The notes: generated by a model not told the origin, from the letters alone. Counted from the stretch's first letter, positions 1 to 13,700 are shown. The stretch is DNA of 64,000 bases from Mactromeris polynyma (GCA_032209605.1 JASFXZ010000001.1:14030256-14094255); one strand, 5' to 3'. Numbers and translations: made by a program.

Positions 1-1070
1 GCTGCATAAGAAGATTTCAATCATCTATAATTCCAACAGAGATATTTTGGGTGTAGTGATATATTTCAACACTTGTCAGTAGATCTACCCACTAATTTTT
101 GGTAAACTTGAAATGAATACATAGAACATGCAACTTTCTGGCATGAAATGGAAGTCATTCAAGTGAAGGACAAATAATTTAAGAGTCCTTCACTAAAATT
201 ATTGCAAACAAGTGTGTGATAAACTAACAACCTTTCAATTTTGCAGTCTGGTTCTCGATCTACTGACAAGCCCTCTACCTTACATGCTCTCAACTGATTG
301 GTTCTCTACCAACTGACTAGTTCTCTATCAACTGATCGGTTATTTACTGACTGACCAGTTCTCCACCGACTGACCAGTTCTTTACTGACTAACTGGATCT
401 CTACTAAATGACTAGTTCTCTACTAACTGACCCCCTTTCCTAGAAATGATACAACGCATTCACTTACTTTTCCATTGCCAAGTTCATGTCAAATTTCATC
501 ATAGTTCCAGTCTCTACATGGAATACATACAACATAATTGCTGCCCTTTTAGTATTGCTGCCAGGTAGGGTTTGGAATCTACAAGAAAAAATTCCAACAT
601 ACAAGAACACATTGCATAGTATCTGACAGATCATTTTGGAATAATAGGGTGAATCAAATCAAATGTTTAAATATAACGGCATGCTATCAGTAGGGATCAG
701 ATGGAAAATGACATTGCAGGCCGTTTTTCATCATTAGGGGAATGCTACCAACACTGACAGAATTGGGAAAATATGAACATAAGTTGTCTACATTGGAAAA
801 ACTTTATACTTAGCATTTAAAAAAGCAATCAAAACTGTTACAATGAGCCTGTATCTTCAGGAATATGTTTAATAAAGTACATCTTTAGGAAATTCATTCT
901 AGACATTTAAAAACACATAAATACTTAAAAAGTAGCAGTCAGTAAAAAAGTAGGGCTTCATACGGGAGTTTATATGCCTGGATTGGGACAGAAACAGACA
1001 TTTTTGCATCGGGAATACCTCAATTTTCAAAGATAACATTATTGAGAAAGAAGACCTACACTAAATGTTT
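1..1070. other. Gene-free left edge
   Basis: No convincing coding exon is visible on either strand. The stretch is AT-rich and holds one degenerate minisatellite (283-436, listed separately). The remainder looks like unique non-coding sequence. Confidence 0.6.
283..436. repeat. Degenerate ~20-bp minisatellite
   Basis: About seven diverged copies of a roughly 20-bp unit built on ACTGACTAGTTCTCTACC-like words follow one another. The copies differ at several positions, so this is an old array. No coding potential is apparent. Confidence 0.7.
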
Positions 1071-3050
1071 ATTGCAATCAGTTACAGACAGTTTCACAAG
1101 TAAAGCATTGAATCAAGGGTAACATATTGCAATAAGTTACAGACAGTTTCACAAGTAAAGCATTGAATCAAGGGTAACATATTGCAATAAGTTACAGACA
1201 GTTTCACAAGTAAAGCATTGAATCAAGGGTAACATATTGCAATAAGTTACAGACAGTTTCACAAGTAAAGCATTGAATCAAGGGTAACATATTGCAATCA
1301 GTTACAGACAGTTTCACAAGTAAAGCATTAAATCAAGGGTAACATATTGCAATCAGTTACAGACAGTTTCACAAGTAAAGCATTGAATCAAGGGTAACAT
1401 ATTGCAATCAGTTACAGACAGTTTCACAAGTAAAGCATTGAATCAAGGGTAACATATTGCAATAAGTTACAGACAGTTTCACAAGTAAAGCATTGAATCA
1501 AGGGTAACATATTGCAATAAGTTACAGACAGTTTCACAAGTAAAGCATTGAATCAAGGGTAACATATTGCAATAAGTTACAGACAGTTTCACAAGTAAAG
1601 CATTGAATCAAGGGTAACATATTGCAATAAGTTACAGACAGTTTCACAAGTAAAGCATTGAATCAAGGGTAACATATTGCAATCAGTTACAGACAGTTTC
1701 ACAAGTAAAGCATTGAATCAAGGGTAACATATTGCAATCAGTTACAGACAGTTTCACAAGTAAAGCATTGAATCAAGGGTAACATATTGCAATCAGTTAC
1801 AGACAGTTTCACAAGTAAAGCATTGAATCAAGGGTAACATATTGCAATAAGTTACAGACAGTTTCACAAGTAAAGCATTGAATCAAGGGTAACATATTGC
1901 AATCAGTTACAGACAGTTTCACAAGTAAAGCATCGAATCAAGGGTAACATATTGCAATCAGTTACAGACAGTTTCACAAGTAAAGCATTGAATCAAGGGT
2001 AACATATTGCAATCAGTTACAGACAGTTTCACAAGTAAAGCATTGAATCAAGGGTAACATATTGCAATAAGTTACAGACAGTTTCACAAGTAAAGCATTG
2101 AATCAAGGGTAACATATTGCAATCAGTTACAGACAGTTTCACAAGTAAAGCATTGAATCAAGGGTAACATATTGCAATCAGTTACAGACAGTTTCACAAG
2201 TAAAGCATTGAATCAAGGGTAACATATTGCAATCCGTTACAGACAGTTTCACAAGTAAAGCATTGAATCAAGGGTAACATATTGCAATAAGTTACAGACA
2301 GTTTCACAAGTAAAGCATTGAATCAAGGGTAACATATTGCAATAAGTTACAGACAGTTTCACAAGTAAAGCATTAAATCAAGGGTAACATATTGCAATCA
2401 GTTACAGACAGTTTCACAAGTAAAGCATTGAATCAAGGGTAACATATTGCAATCAGTTACAGACAGTTTCACAAGTAAAGCATTAAATCAAGGGTAACAT
2501 ATTGCAATAAGTTACAGACAGTTTCACAAGTAAAGCATTGAATCAAGGGTAACATATTGCAATCAGTTACAGACAGTTTCACAAGTAAAGCATCGAATCA
2601 AGGGTAACATATTGCAATAAGTTACAGACAGTTTCACAAGTAAAGCATTAAATCAAGGGTAACATATTGCAATCAGTTACAGACAGTTTCACAAGTAAAG
2701 CATTGAATCAAGGGTAACATATTGCAATCAGTTACAGACAGTTTCACAAGTAAAGCATCGAATCAAGGGTAACATATTGCAATCAGTTACAGACAGTTTC
2801 ACAAGTAAAGCATCGAATCAAGGGTAACATATTGCAATCAGTTACAGACAGTTTCACAAGTAAAGCATTGAATCAAGGGTAACATATTGCAATCAGTTAC
2901 AGACAGTTTCACAAGTAAAGCATCGAATCAAGGGTAACATATTGCAATAAGTTACAGACAGTTTCACAAGTAAAGCATTGAATCAAGGGTAACATATTGC
3001 AATCAGTTACAGACAGTTTCACAAGTAAAGCATTGAATCAAGGGTAACAA
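1071..3050. repeat. 55-bp satellite, 36 copies
   Basis: Thirty-six head-to-tail units of exactly 55 bp fill 1980 bp with no indel. Each unit starts ATTGCAATMAG and ends AAGGGTAACAT. Variation is almost confined to two sites: A or C at unit position 9, and CATTG, CATTA or CATCG near position 38. The unit starting at 2226 also carries a private AATCCG. Both strands are stop-rich, so it is non-coding. Near-identity over 2 kb indicates recent expansion or homogenisation. Confidence 0.97.
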
Positions 3051-4271
3051 AATGTATTTTAAAAACTTTTATCCACACTACCATCAACCAAATATGCATT
3101 TTGATATTGGCTAGTTCTTTGTTGTCACTTGTTTATAATTATACAGATGTAGCAGACAACAAGAATTAATAACCAGCAAGCATCAAAGTGTGTTTCCTGT
3201 GATACAATTATCACAGCTCATGGTAGTGTGTCACGAAGAGCCTGTACAAGATGACAAGTTGTTAATGCTTTTTTCATTCATTCTGGAGTCAGAGAAGAAA
3301 GTCATATTTTGAATGCTTCAAGTAAAATTCCAATTAAATTATTTCACTAAGTGGAAAAGTAACAATTTATCTAGCTCACACATCTGGAGAACTTCTGTCA
3401 ATCAATTGAATACATTTTTGTGTTTTCAAAAAAATATGGATTGCCATTTTCTAGAAACCTAAAATATTGTTAATGTCTAAAAATAAGTTGGACCTATGCC
3501 AATATTAAAAGTTTAGTCAGTAGTTTAGACTTAATGATAGTCTACCAACTTAATCAATATGCATGTATCACATTTATTGGGTAACAAATGACTAAACAAT
3601 ATTTCAGTAAGCAAAAGAATTCTTTAACCGACAAAGCCGTAACAATACTATCACTTATTTTATACTAAACAAATCAGACAGTTTCCAAGCATTGTTAAAA
3701 AATAAATAAATAACACTTATGACGATATGTACGATCATAATTGAGATAAATTCTATAAAATTATACTTATGATGTCATTTTGCACAGTCCTGTGATCGAT
3801 GACGACATGCTATGACATCCATTGCCACATTTACTGTTACTAACATTATTTTAACAATGAAAATCTTAGATCACATTCTTAAGTATTTTATTTTTAATGG
3901 GAATTACCATATTTTGAAAGCTTTCAACAATAGCATGGCTTATTCTGAAATAATTGCAATTTGTAATGGTTATTTACTCAAAAACACAAGTTTCTGTCAT
4001 CGTAGCATGCATATATACATGTAGTCAGTTAACAGCAGCCACTGCTGTCATTTACAAATGACATTAACATGTTTTCATCTTTTATCCCTAGCAGTTTTAT
4101 GCATTCATTTTGTTTGTCTGGTAAATTTATGTAAGATAAAAATATCCTTGAATTTATGTTGTAAATTCATTTTTAACATTATATGCTGTTCTTGTTAATC
4201 TCCATCCAGTAATTGACTGTTGAAATAATAACACAGAAGTAGAAGCAGGGTGTGGATTGTCTACTATTACC
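3051..4271. other. Gene-free stretch
   Basis: AT-rich sequence in which I see no exon with flanking splice signals, no RNA gene and no clear repeat family. Confidence 0.55.
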
Positions 4272-4300
4272 AGACTCATGTAATCCTACAACATGAGTCT
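4272..4300. repeat. Short perfect inverted repeat
   Basis: AGACTCATGT (4272-4281) and its exact reverse complement (4291-4300) are separated by a 9-base loop. It sits about 14 bp before the putative Tc1-like end, so it may be part of an element terminus or a small fold-back. Confidence 0.6.
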
Positions 4301-4313
4301 AGGAATATATATA

Positions 4314-4690
4314 TATACTGAACAAAACTTCTAAATGGACTCTTTTTAAATCTCGAAATCTAGAGAAGCAGTTGTTTGCTCACTGTGATATTTTTCACAC
4401 TGTACCCAACTGCTAGCTTCATTTCGGTCCGCGATTTTCACTGCATTGGGACATCCGGTGTCAAGTAATTAGCATGTGCAACTCGAAATTCGACCGAAAA
4501 TCGACAATATAGTGTTCCTCGTGTTCCGTATAGATAATTACATCGGAAAAACATTTGAAAAGATAAACATGGCGCGTATAACGAGAAACGAAAGTGATCA
4601 AGCAACAGGAATGATTGAAGCAGGAATGTTCAAAATTCAATTCCAAAACATTGTGCACCAGTTTTGCGGCGCCCTTGGATGCTTTGCATC
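4314..4690 (+). mobile_element. Probable Tc1-like transposon 5' fragment
   Basis: The stretch begins with an ATATACTGAACAAAA-type end that resembles Tc1-like terminal repeats of aquatic invertebrates. At 4570 an ATG opens a short reading frame (MARITRNESDQATGMIEAGM). Its spacing of charged residues resembles the N-terminal helix-turn-helix of Tc1 transposases. The frame runs straight into the 42-bp array at 4704, and no DDE catalytic region follows, so only the 5' part is present. The family call rests on recalled motif similarity and is tentative. Confidence 0.4.
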
Positions 4691-4703
4691 AATGCATTTC
4701 TTG

Positions 4704-4977
4704 TATATATTGTTTTCATTACTACTGTAAGTGTCACTGATATTATATATATTGTATTCATTACTACTGTAAGTGTCACTGATATTATATATATTGTATT
4801 CATTACTACTGTAAGTGTCACTGATATTATATATATTGTATTCATTACTACTGTAAGTGTCACTGATATTATATATATTGTATTCATTACTACTGTGTCA
4901 CTGATATTATATATATTGTATTCATTACTACTGTAAGTGTCACTGATATTATATATATTGTATTCATTACTACAGTA
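4704..4977. repeat. 42-bp tandem repeat, ~6.5 copies
   Basis: Units of 42 bp contain ATTACTACTGTAAGTGTCAC followed by a TGATATTATATATATTG segment. One unit near 4886 has lost 4 bp. Because 42 is a multiple of three, the array stays open in frames on both strands and gives repetitive artificial ORFs, which I do not treat as genes. The array interrupts the Tc1-like reading frame. Confidence 0.95.
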
Positions 4978-7663
4978 AGATTTTCATACTCATGCTTTCA
5001 TGTATACATGAACTGAGCTTAGTAAAATAAACTTGTAAACTTATTTACCTTATCTTAATTTTACATTTAGCATTAAAACATACATGTATTCAGCATTTAT
5101 TTGAGTGTCATTCATACACACACATATTAAGACATAGCGGTAGATAAATAAATACACATATATCACATGTTAAATAGTTTGTCAATCAACTTTGTCTTGG
5201 CTGGCGCTAGGTTTAAGTTGGTAGTCAGATTTGATAAACAATTAAATTGTACAGGAATAAATGTATTGGTTTGAATGGAGTCTAATGGATTCTTGGCTAA
5301 CGCTATCCTAGATTTTTACGTTATACATAAAGCATATTATCATTGTTCGGCAGTGTACAGTCAACTTCTCTACCAATGACAATGTCTACAAAGCCAAGAC
5401 TCAGTTTTAAATTAGACTTAATTCCTGTACAACATTTTTAATGACACCCGGTAATTTAAATGTACAGACGTATTTTATTGTTTGAGACTTATCTTCTTTA
5501 CAAGATATTTTCGGCATTTTCATAACTTTTTGAAATGGTTCAAATTTGTCATTTTCTGAGCATTTTATGAGATGTATCCTCATAGGGGAATATCAAATCG
5601 AACATTGGAGATTTCACAATTAAAGTTACAATGCATAAGTTCTTTAACATATGCAATGGCAAATACACAACAATCGGATGTGTTCGTTTGCCTTTGTACA
5701 TCAGCTGTATGCTGTATTATCACATTTATCGCAAGTTTTTTAGATTCGCACACATATATTTGTGACATGTGTATGCTGATATTTGTGTTCACAGTTCTGT
5801 TCTTTAAACTGTCTAAAACATAAACGTGTGGAGTTGAGTTTGTTTACCCTCGCCACCGGAATAGCAAAAACATAACATAAACGGAGCCAGTTGAATGTTT
5901 TTATACGACATTACCCATTGGTAAACTTCCGTCCATCAGCATATAATAATAATTGACACTTCCCAACCTAATTTGTATATATGTGTCAGATGGAAAAACT
6001 GATTGGATGCATACTGGACTCTCACTGGGCTAGACACTGTGAAATGCTGATAAGGGGTCTGAATAAGATTGATATCTAGATAGTGAACGCAGGGGACACT
6101 ATTGTTTATTGAATTACATTAATTATATAAGATATCCAACCCAATACTGGCCTTGTTTCTGCCTCTGTTTCTGATTTTTATCATGTTATCTTATACGTAT
6201 AATTTCTGGAATTGGTAGAAGTATGCGTTGGGATTTATTGAAGATTTCGGAAATAATCCTAATAGTGTCAATTATTGTCTGTCCTTATTTTGTAATGTCT
6301 GTCCCCACACTAAATTATTTGCTTTAAAGACTGTAATCGTCAATTTAAAAATAATTTTTACCACATTTTTGCATGTTTAGTTGCAGTAGAATAAAATAAT
6401 TATGTTAGATGATTAACTATGAAGTTGATTTTTCTTTCTTTCTGGACAAAATAAAGGTTGTCTAAGTACATAAATATTTCCTAAAATGTCTTTTATTCAT
6501 ACTAAATAATACTATACATAATGGGACATTACATAGGTTGATGAGCCGACGGGTCCAGTTTTTCTTGTTAATGGCAGATAGCTACCGTTTCCTTAGCTCT
6601 TAATTCTTCTCATTAGGAATTCTGTGCCATGAAATCATAAACCCTTTCCCCGCTTGTGTGTACAACCAACAACTATGAAAGACTGAATCATAACTTAAAG
6701 AATTAACAATTTAGATCAAGCGAATTAGCGTTACAAACAATATGGCGCTGTAACCGGATATCGATTTTCTGCCCACCAGCAATGTTTACATTTCTATAGC
6801 CGGTGCGTGTGACGTCACGGCGATATCTCCTATATAATCTTCAAGACTCTAATATTGGCCATATCTAAATGAATTAACTGTGTTATTAACACCTATTATA
6901 GATGATCCAGCTAGATATTTACCAATATAATATATAGATGGTACGCTTCGTCGTTAAATGGTACACTTAGGCAGTGTCAATAGTATGCTTAGGCAAAGGT
7001 ATTGGTACACTCCATCGTGCAACCGAATCATACACAGTATTATTGAACCAATTCTTACGATATTATTTTGTTACTATTATTCGTTGTTTTCTCAATTTCA
7101 AAATAAACATGAAGTATGATATTAAACCTAAACCTTTAAATACCTGCAAACAGACATGATTCCACTGCATATGTGAAATGAAAGTAAAACGTAAATAAGA
7201 TATTCTAAATCTAATTTTACCTGTGACCTCAAGTTCATTTGTCAACAAATAAATCGATTACTGCAAAGTCAATTACTATGCATCACACACTTTGACAATG
7301 CTAGAATAGTTTTCACAGTGAGGAAGTTGAAAAGAAAACTAGAACATCGTTATCAATTGAAGGACTAGACAAAACAAGACATTTTTCATCGTTGAAGTTG
7401 CAATATTTTTGTCATCATAAACCTTCGTTTTGAAGACTTACAAACAGGGGAGATAAATCTGTTTACAATCGGGAAGTTTAAAAAGCAGCCAAAAGTAGCG
7501 AAATTGGCGTAAAGCAATACCTCTCTGCAACAAATCCTTGTGGCTGTAACTGCCTTAGCAGATTTTTCGTTGGATAATGCAGATACTGTTTGTCTAAGAT
7601 AATGATTTTATAGTTTATGCTCACTGTCAACACTGACATATAAAATAGTTTATATGTGCGAGC
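4978..7663. other. Gene-free stretch
   Basis: No gene is recognised. An 83-codon open frame at 5572-5823 has hydrophobic stretches but no family resemblance or splice context, so it is left out. A CRE-like palindrome followed by a TATA-like word near 6810 is listed separately. Confidence 0.5.
6810..6837. promoter_or_regulatory. CRE-like palindrome near a TATA-like word
   Basis: TGACGTCA (6810-6817), the full palindromic cAMP-response element consensus, is followed 13 bp later by TATATAA (6831-6837). The surrounding 100 bp is locally richer in CpG than its neighbours. No transcribed gene can be assigned, so promoter activity is conjecture. Confidence 0.2.
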
Positions 7664-9012
7664 TGTCAAAGTTCATGTTCCCTGTCCATAATTTAGGTTT
7701 TCTGTCCATTGTTTATGTTTACAGTCCATAGTTTTCAATCAAATTTTCTAGCGAACAGTTTATTTTGCACAAAAACTTACCCCACACACATGATAGTTTC
7801 TGTCCATAGTTTATGTTCATTGTCCATTATCCATGTTTTCTATCCATATAGTTTACGTTCACTGTCCATAGTTCATGATCACTATCCATAGGTCATGTTC
7901 ACTTTCCATAACTAATATCCACTGTCCATAGTTTGTGCTCACTGTCCATAGTTAATGTTTACTGTCCATAGTTCATGTTCACTGTCCTGTCCATAGTTCA
8001 TGTTCACTGTCCTGTCCGAAGTTCATAATCCATAGTTCATGTTCACAATCCATAGTTCATGTTCACAATCCATAGTTCTTGTTCACTGTCCATAGTTTAT
8101 ATTCATTGTCAATAGTTCATGTTCCCTGTACACTATTCAGGTATTCTGTCCTTTTTTATGTTTACAGTCCATAGTTTTCAATCATCTTTTCTAGCCAACA
8201 GTTCATGTTCACTGTCCATAGTTCATGTTCACTGTCTATAGTTCATGTTCACTGTCCATAGTTCATGTTCACTGTCCATAGTTCATGTTCCATGTCCATA
8301 GTTCATGTTTATTGTCCATAGTTCATGTTTATTGTCCATATTTCATATTCCCTGTCCATAGTTCATAGTTCATGTTCCCTGTCCATAGTTCATGTTCACT
8401 GTCTATAGTTCATGTTCACTGTCCATAGTTCATGTTCACTGTCCATAGTTCATGTTTCATGTCCATAGTTCATGTTTATTGTCCATAGTTCATGTTTATT
8501 GTCCATATTTCATGTTCCCTGTCCATAGTTCATGTTCCCTGTCCATAGTTCATGTTCCCTGTCCACTATTCAGGTATTCTGTCCTTTGTTATGTTTACAG
8601 TCCATAGTATTCGATCATCTTTTCTAGCCAACAGTGCATGTTCCTTGTCCATAGTTAATGATCCCTGTCCATAGTTCATGTTCACAGTCCATAGTTCATG
8701 TTCACTGTCCATAGTTCATGTTCACTGTCCATAGTTCATGTTCATTGTCCATAATTCATGTTCACTGTCCATAGTTCATGTTCATTGTTCATACTTCATG
8801 TTTACTGTCCATAGTTCATGTTCACTGTCCATAGTTCATGTTCACGGTCCATAGTTCACGGTCCATAGTTCATGTTCACTGTCCATAGTTCATGTTCACG
8901 GTCCATAGTTCCTGTTCACTGTCCTTAGTTCATGTTTCCTGTCCACAGTTCATGTTCACTGTCTATTATTCAGGTTTTCTGTCCTTTTTTATGTTTATAG
9001 TCCATAGTTTTT
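7664..9012. repeat. 20-bp minisatellite with higher-order blocks
   Basis: Dozens of copies of a 20-bp unit (CATAGTTCATGTTCACTGTC and variants) run through about 1.35 kb. A longer block containing TTATGTTTACAGTCCATAG and TTTTCTAGC recurs near 7697, 8140, 8571 and 8970, spaced about 400-440 bp apart, so the array has higher-order periodicity. The first and last blocks are both followed by related sequence (CAGTTTATTTT, then a CACATGAT word). Confidence 0.93.
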
Positions 9013-9306
9013 CAATCATCTTTTCTAGCCGACAGTTTATTTTACATATAAACCAGAAACCCATACACATGATCCAGTTATGTTAATAACTAATGCACAA
9101 ACTCCTCCCAGCATTTATCTCCCTTACCAGTCAGTATTTTATGAAGGGAGACCACTGTGAAGGAAATGTAGATTATGTAGATTTAGAGACCGGATACAGC
9201 TGAGCTGTATAAACTTAATTTTCTTTTGGTCTCTTTGGTATTGTAAATGCAATATATGTGCCGTTGTCATTTTAGTTTTTAAACAGTTATGATGACACTC
9301 AAACAC

Positions 9307-9404
9307 AGGAGATTGTCACGAGTTCTCTCCCTTTATCCCTTCTAGAATTCTCTCCCTCTATTCCTTCTATAGTATTAGGGAGAGAACTAGCATGACAATT
9401 TCCT
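9307..9404. repeat. Long imperfect hairpin
   Basis: A 26-28 bp arm (9307-9332, containing GAGTTCTCTCCCT) is matched by its near-perfect reverse complement at 9377-9404. The loop of about 44 bp is rich in CCCTTCTAGAATTC-like words. It resembles a small fold-back element or a hairpin RNA precursor; no flanking duplication was identified. Confidence 0.6.
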
Positions 9405-9540
9405 GAGCACTCAACTGTGTTTCACTGTATTGTCGACTAGAGTATTCATAATACTGTGCTGATATGGGGCTTTTTGTGCTCTTGAGCAGAACAGTATGTT
9501 AAAGCAGTAACCAAAACAAGACAAAACCAAGGCTGTGAAT

Positions 9541-9546
9541 TTTATT
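9541..9546 (-). terminator. Candidate PNKP poly(A) signal
   Basis: AATAAA on the minus strand, about 1.16 kb downstream of the PNKP stop codon. The interval 9547-10705 has no other gene, which fits a long AT-rich 3' UTR. Assignment is by position only. Confidence 0.4.
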
Positions 9547-10705
9547 CAATATGAAAGTGAGTAATACAAATTAACCCACCATGTGATAGAATGGTATCAC
9601 AGCAAAACACATGTCATTAACAAGAAAACAACAAAATTATAAAAAAATAAGGATATAATTTGTACATGTAAAAATATCATGGAATTCTTCAAGTGAATAC
9701 ATGAACACATATACTATTTCATACAGAATAATCGAGGAATTAATACTATTAACAAGTTGTGGAAATGATAGTAATGATATAAATGTATAAAACACATTAT
9801 CTGAACATGCTGCAAGCTATTGGCAGTAAATGAATTACTAAACAATTGTAACAAAATTATTAATATAAATAATGTCAGAAGGAATACTTATTCGTCTAAA
9901 TCTGACATAAAACAACAAACATAAACAGGGGACAAACTTTTGCAGTTGTACAAATCTGAACTTAACACCATTAAAGACGTAAAATACCAAACAATTCTGA
10001 TTTTTTTTAATCCTTTGCTTTCAGTAGCAAAAATGTTTTAATTTATGTTGTTTATGACAAAGTCTTGTAGAAATATAATTTCACCAGCTTATACTCCCAA
10101 AAGTAGCAATGTTTGAAACTTTTAACGGTGTTAGACATTAGACATTATCTGGATAAAAGAATTAAAAAAAAAACATTGACTATCGACTAATTATTCTGAA
10201 TTATTCTGGATAAAATAAGTGTACACAAATATATAACATCTTAAACAAAATTACTTGTTCAAAAAGCAACTATAAATAACTGAAAACACAGAAATCAAAT
10301 AAAAGTGAAGCTGCTCCCTAATCATTATGGCAAACTTGCTGGATAAATCTAAAACAATTAGGTGTCAGCACTAAGCTATCATAACTAGGGGAGTCACCAA
10401 AAGTTCTTCCAAAAACCCATAATGATTCCAATGACCAATTTTTTGGTTATTCTGGGAGCAACTGTTTTAATTTATAGGCAACCATAATGACTTACACGCG
10501 CATGGATGAGCATTGCACAGGAAGATTTCTTGAATTTTATTGAAATTTCAAAATCCGTTTCAATATTGGATCAACTCATTTGAATTGATAATGTATAGAT
10601 ATAATTTCTATTGACAACACCCCTAAAATAACTGAGCACTACTAACTGCGTTAGCGAATAGCGCAGCCTTTAAAATATGCTGCCGAAACACGATTGTCAT
10701 CTCAT

Positions 10706-13700
10706 CTACGTCCACTGTTTAAAAAGTGCTTCATCTTTTTTATTGTCAAACTTTGGAACAAAGGGAATTTGTACAATTTCTGAGAAACCTTCAGCTTTTG
10801 TGGGTGCTTCAAAATTCTTCTTGTACACGTGATAGCCAACATCGGGTATCCGACGTACGGCTCCTTTACTCTGTGTTTGACGGAAATAGTTCAAATGATG
10901 AGCAAGTTCTAGAGACGTGTCCATGATGAAACACCGGCAAGGTACACCTTAGGAAAGAGAACAATATTCAGTAGAACATTTCTTAAAGATATTAGACTGG
11001 CATCTCAACAAAATCAGAGCATTTTTTTGTTTAACTGTAAGTTTAGAATATATTCTTTAATTAAATACTATGTAAGGAAAAAACTCAGAATAACTTTTCT
11101 CAAAATATGCATGGGTTGATAAATATTGAACTAATTCATTGTCTGTTCTTTATTTACATGGGCAAGAAGTATTCAGTTTGTTTACATTTGCAGTTTGTGT
11201 GTTCATGCCTCACGCACTGGTAAACTTGATGGGTTCAAATCCCGCCTTGTGCGAGGTTAATCCACAAATTTCATATTGCCTTAATATGGTACAAGTACTG
11301 GTACAATACCCATGATGCAGTCATCAAGAGTGATTGTATAATGGATCATAAGTTAGGCAACCAATCTTATGGTCTTGCATATGCATGCATATCATTGGTA
11401 GGCAGTTAATAGTAGAATGCTTAGTAAATAAATACCAGTTTTCTTTGCACAGTCTATGAAATCTTTCCTTGCTGCAGCATTTGGATTCGTGTTATCTGCT
11501 ACCACACTCTTCTTTTCCTTTAATGCTTCAGTGGCAGCCTATAGAAAATATATAATAAATAGATGTACATGTATAAATATACTGGTAAAAAAAGCTAACT
11601 TGCAAATCATATTTATATTTCAATTAGTCTTTACAAAGCAACTGGATATATTTTCTATTGATTCTGATTACAGAAAACTGTAACATTTATGATAAAATTG
11701 GATCCAATTTTTAAAAACAGTTGATGTGATCTGGTCAAAATCATGTTCATCACTTAAGATCACTTTCTCACTATGTAGCGAAGATTCAAAGTACAAAATA
11801 AGGGGCAAGCTTTTTTTACCAGTAACCATTTAACCATATTCTAGATTTAAGATTAAAGAAAAGCTTATGAGGAAGTAGATGGTTTAACACTTAAATGTAC
11901 AATTATTAATGTTGTATTTCAGCAGCACAAATATATCTGATACTAGTAGTCAGTTTGAAATCACCCACTTTGATGAAAGTCTTCTTTAACAACAATTATA
12001 ATAACAAGATAATAATAGTCAGACATAGAAGACATATTGCTTTATAACTTACATTCATCCGATTTCCAGAAATACAAGACATGAATGTTTCTTTAGGGGA
12101 AAACACACACATACACACCCTATAGTTTAGGATGAATATCGTATATTGAAAGTAAGTTATACCTTGACACATTTCTGCATTGTTCCCATTGTGTCCCGAT
12201 TTACAGCAACATAACCATGCCGTTCAAAGTAGCGTTTCCTGAATGTGCTTTTCCCTGTTGCAGGGGCACCAACCATCATCACCATCTCAGGGGTCTGTCA
12301 ATGTAAATAGAACTCCACAATCAACTAGATGCTTCCATAGGAAACAGATGCCCCGCTATGGGCTCTTCAGCAGAATACAAATACTTAGTTTGTAAAGGCC
12401 AAATAATTTTGAAGCAATATCAATTGAAAACCAATTTATGAAGTACAAAAAGGGCCATAACTCCTCCAAAAATAGGCAAATTGCACACTTGGCCTGTATT
12501 TCGTTATCCTTTATGTATGTGCCCAATATGAATTGAATCCACCCATCCAATAAAGAGCTATTGATCGGAAACCAATGTTTGCACGGAGGGACGGAAAGAC
12601 GCATACATGGATGGACAGGGGTAACACTTTAAGCCCCTTCAACATTCTTTGAATGGCGGGGCATAAGAATTTAAAACCACAATAATGTGCTAGTCATCGT
12701 AAGTGCTTATAAATATGACTTACATTAAACCTTTTTTTGTTCAAACAATCATCATAAGCTAGATTTCTTTTTATAAGCACCAGAATTAAAATCAAATGTT
12801 TTCTCACAAACTCTTAAAACGTGATCACAAAGCTAAATAAGAGATTCCAGGTAAACTGCATAGTATAGCTCATTTAAATAACTTCCTGAGATTAGTATGT
12901 TATTGATCCATTGGTATTAGATACCTACTTCTTATATTTCCTATAGTAGGTCTCTTACACATTTCCAAACTTTGAATTATGTACTGTACCAGCATATTAT
13001 TCAAGACTACTACTAGGAAGTACAGACGGAAGAGAATCTGATCATATGACAGAGTTATTTACCTTACTTTGGTACTCTTTCTTGTCGAGGGGTGATTTAG
13101 CCTTGTCCAGGATGGCAGCTGGGTCGATACTTTGCCAAGTAAATGGTGCAGGTTTTTCACCAAGGAAAAACTCCTCCGGAGTATGAAATTCTGCAAAAGA
13201 ATTAATCAGTATTAATCAGTAATAAATGCTTTCCTAAATAAAAATCGAAACATGTATAACTTATAGCAATTTAATTACCGTACCAAAAACATTGATAAAA
13301 AACAAAATCAAAGTACATATGAGTAGAATTTAAAATAGGATAGCATATTAACAATGAAGGTGTGCATGACATTCAATTACGTACCAACTCCTACGTTGTA
13401 TGCAAATTTTCGATCACTACATGAGAAATCTTTTGGTTTTCCAGGTTCCCATCCCTTTGCCCTTCCTGCTGCATCTCCAACATATATACATGTTGATCTA
13501 TCAACCTAAATATAGAATATTTCACCAGTGGTCATATAATATTGATTTTATTAAATAAGATTTCTGGAAGCAATAAAATATTGACCTTTTGGCAAGTTTT
13601 ATCATTTTCTAAAAATGAGTTTATTAAATTTAATCATGAAGATGAATGTAACATTTTATAACTTGCAAATATTTTTTTGGGTAAAAATTAACTTTTTCTT

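Noticed and set aside
1071..3050. CRISPR-like array
   Set aside because: The units are contiguous 55-bp copies with no unique spacers, in an animal nuclear context.
4630..4936. Repetitive open frames on both strands (IYIISVTLTVVMNT, IVFITTVSVTDI)
   Set aside because: They are translations of a 42-bp tandem repeat whose length is a multiple of three; no protein gene is implied.
5572..5823. 83-codon frame with hydrophobic segments
   Set aside because: No signal peptide at the start, no similarity recognised, and overlapped by an equally long antisense frame.
12356..12604. 82-codon minus-strand frame inside PNKP
   Set aside because: It is contained in the intronic TIR repeat at 12348-12664, whose relatives are non-coding.
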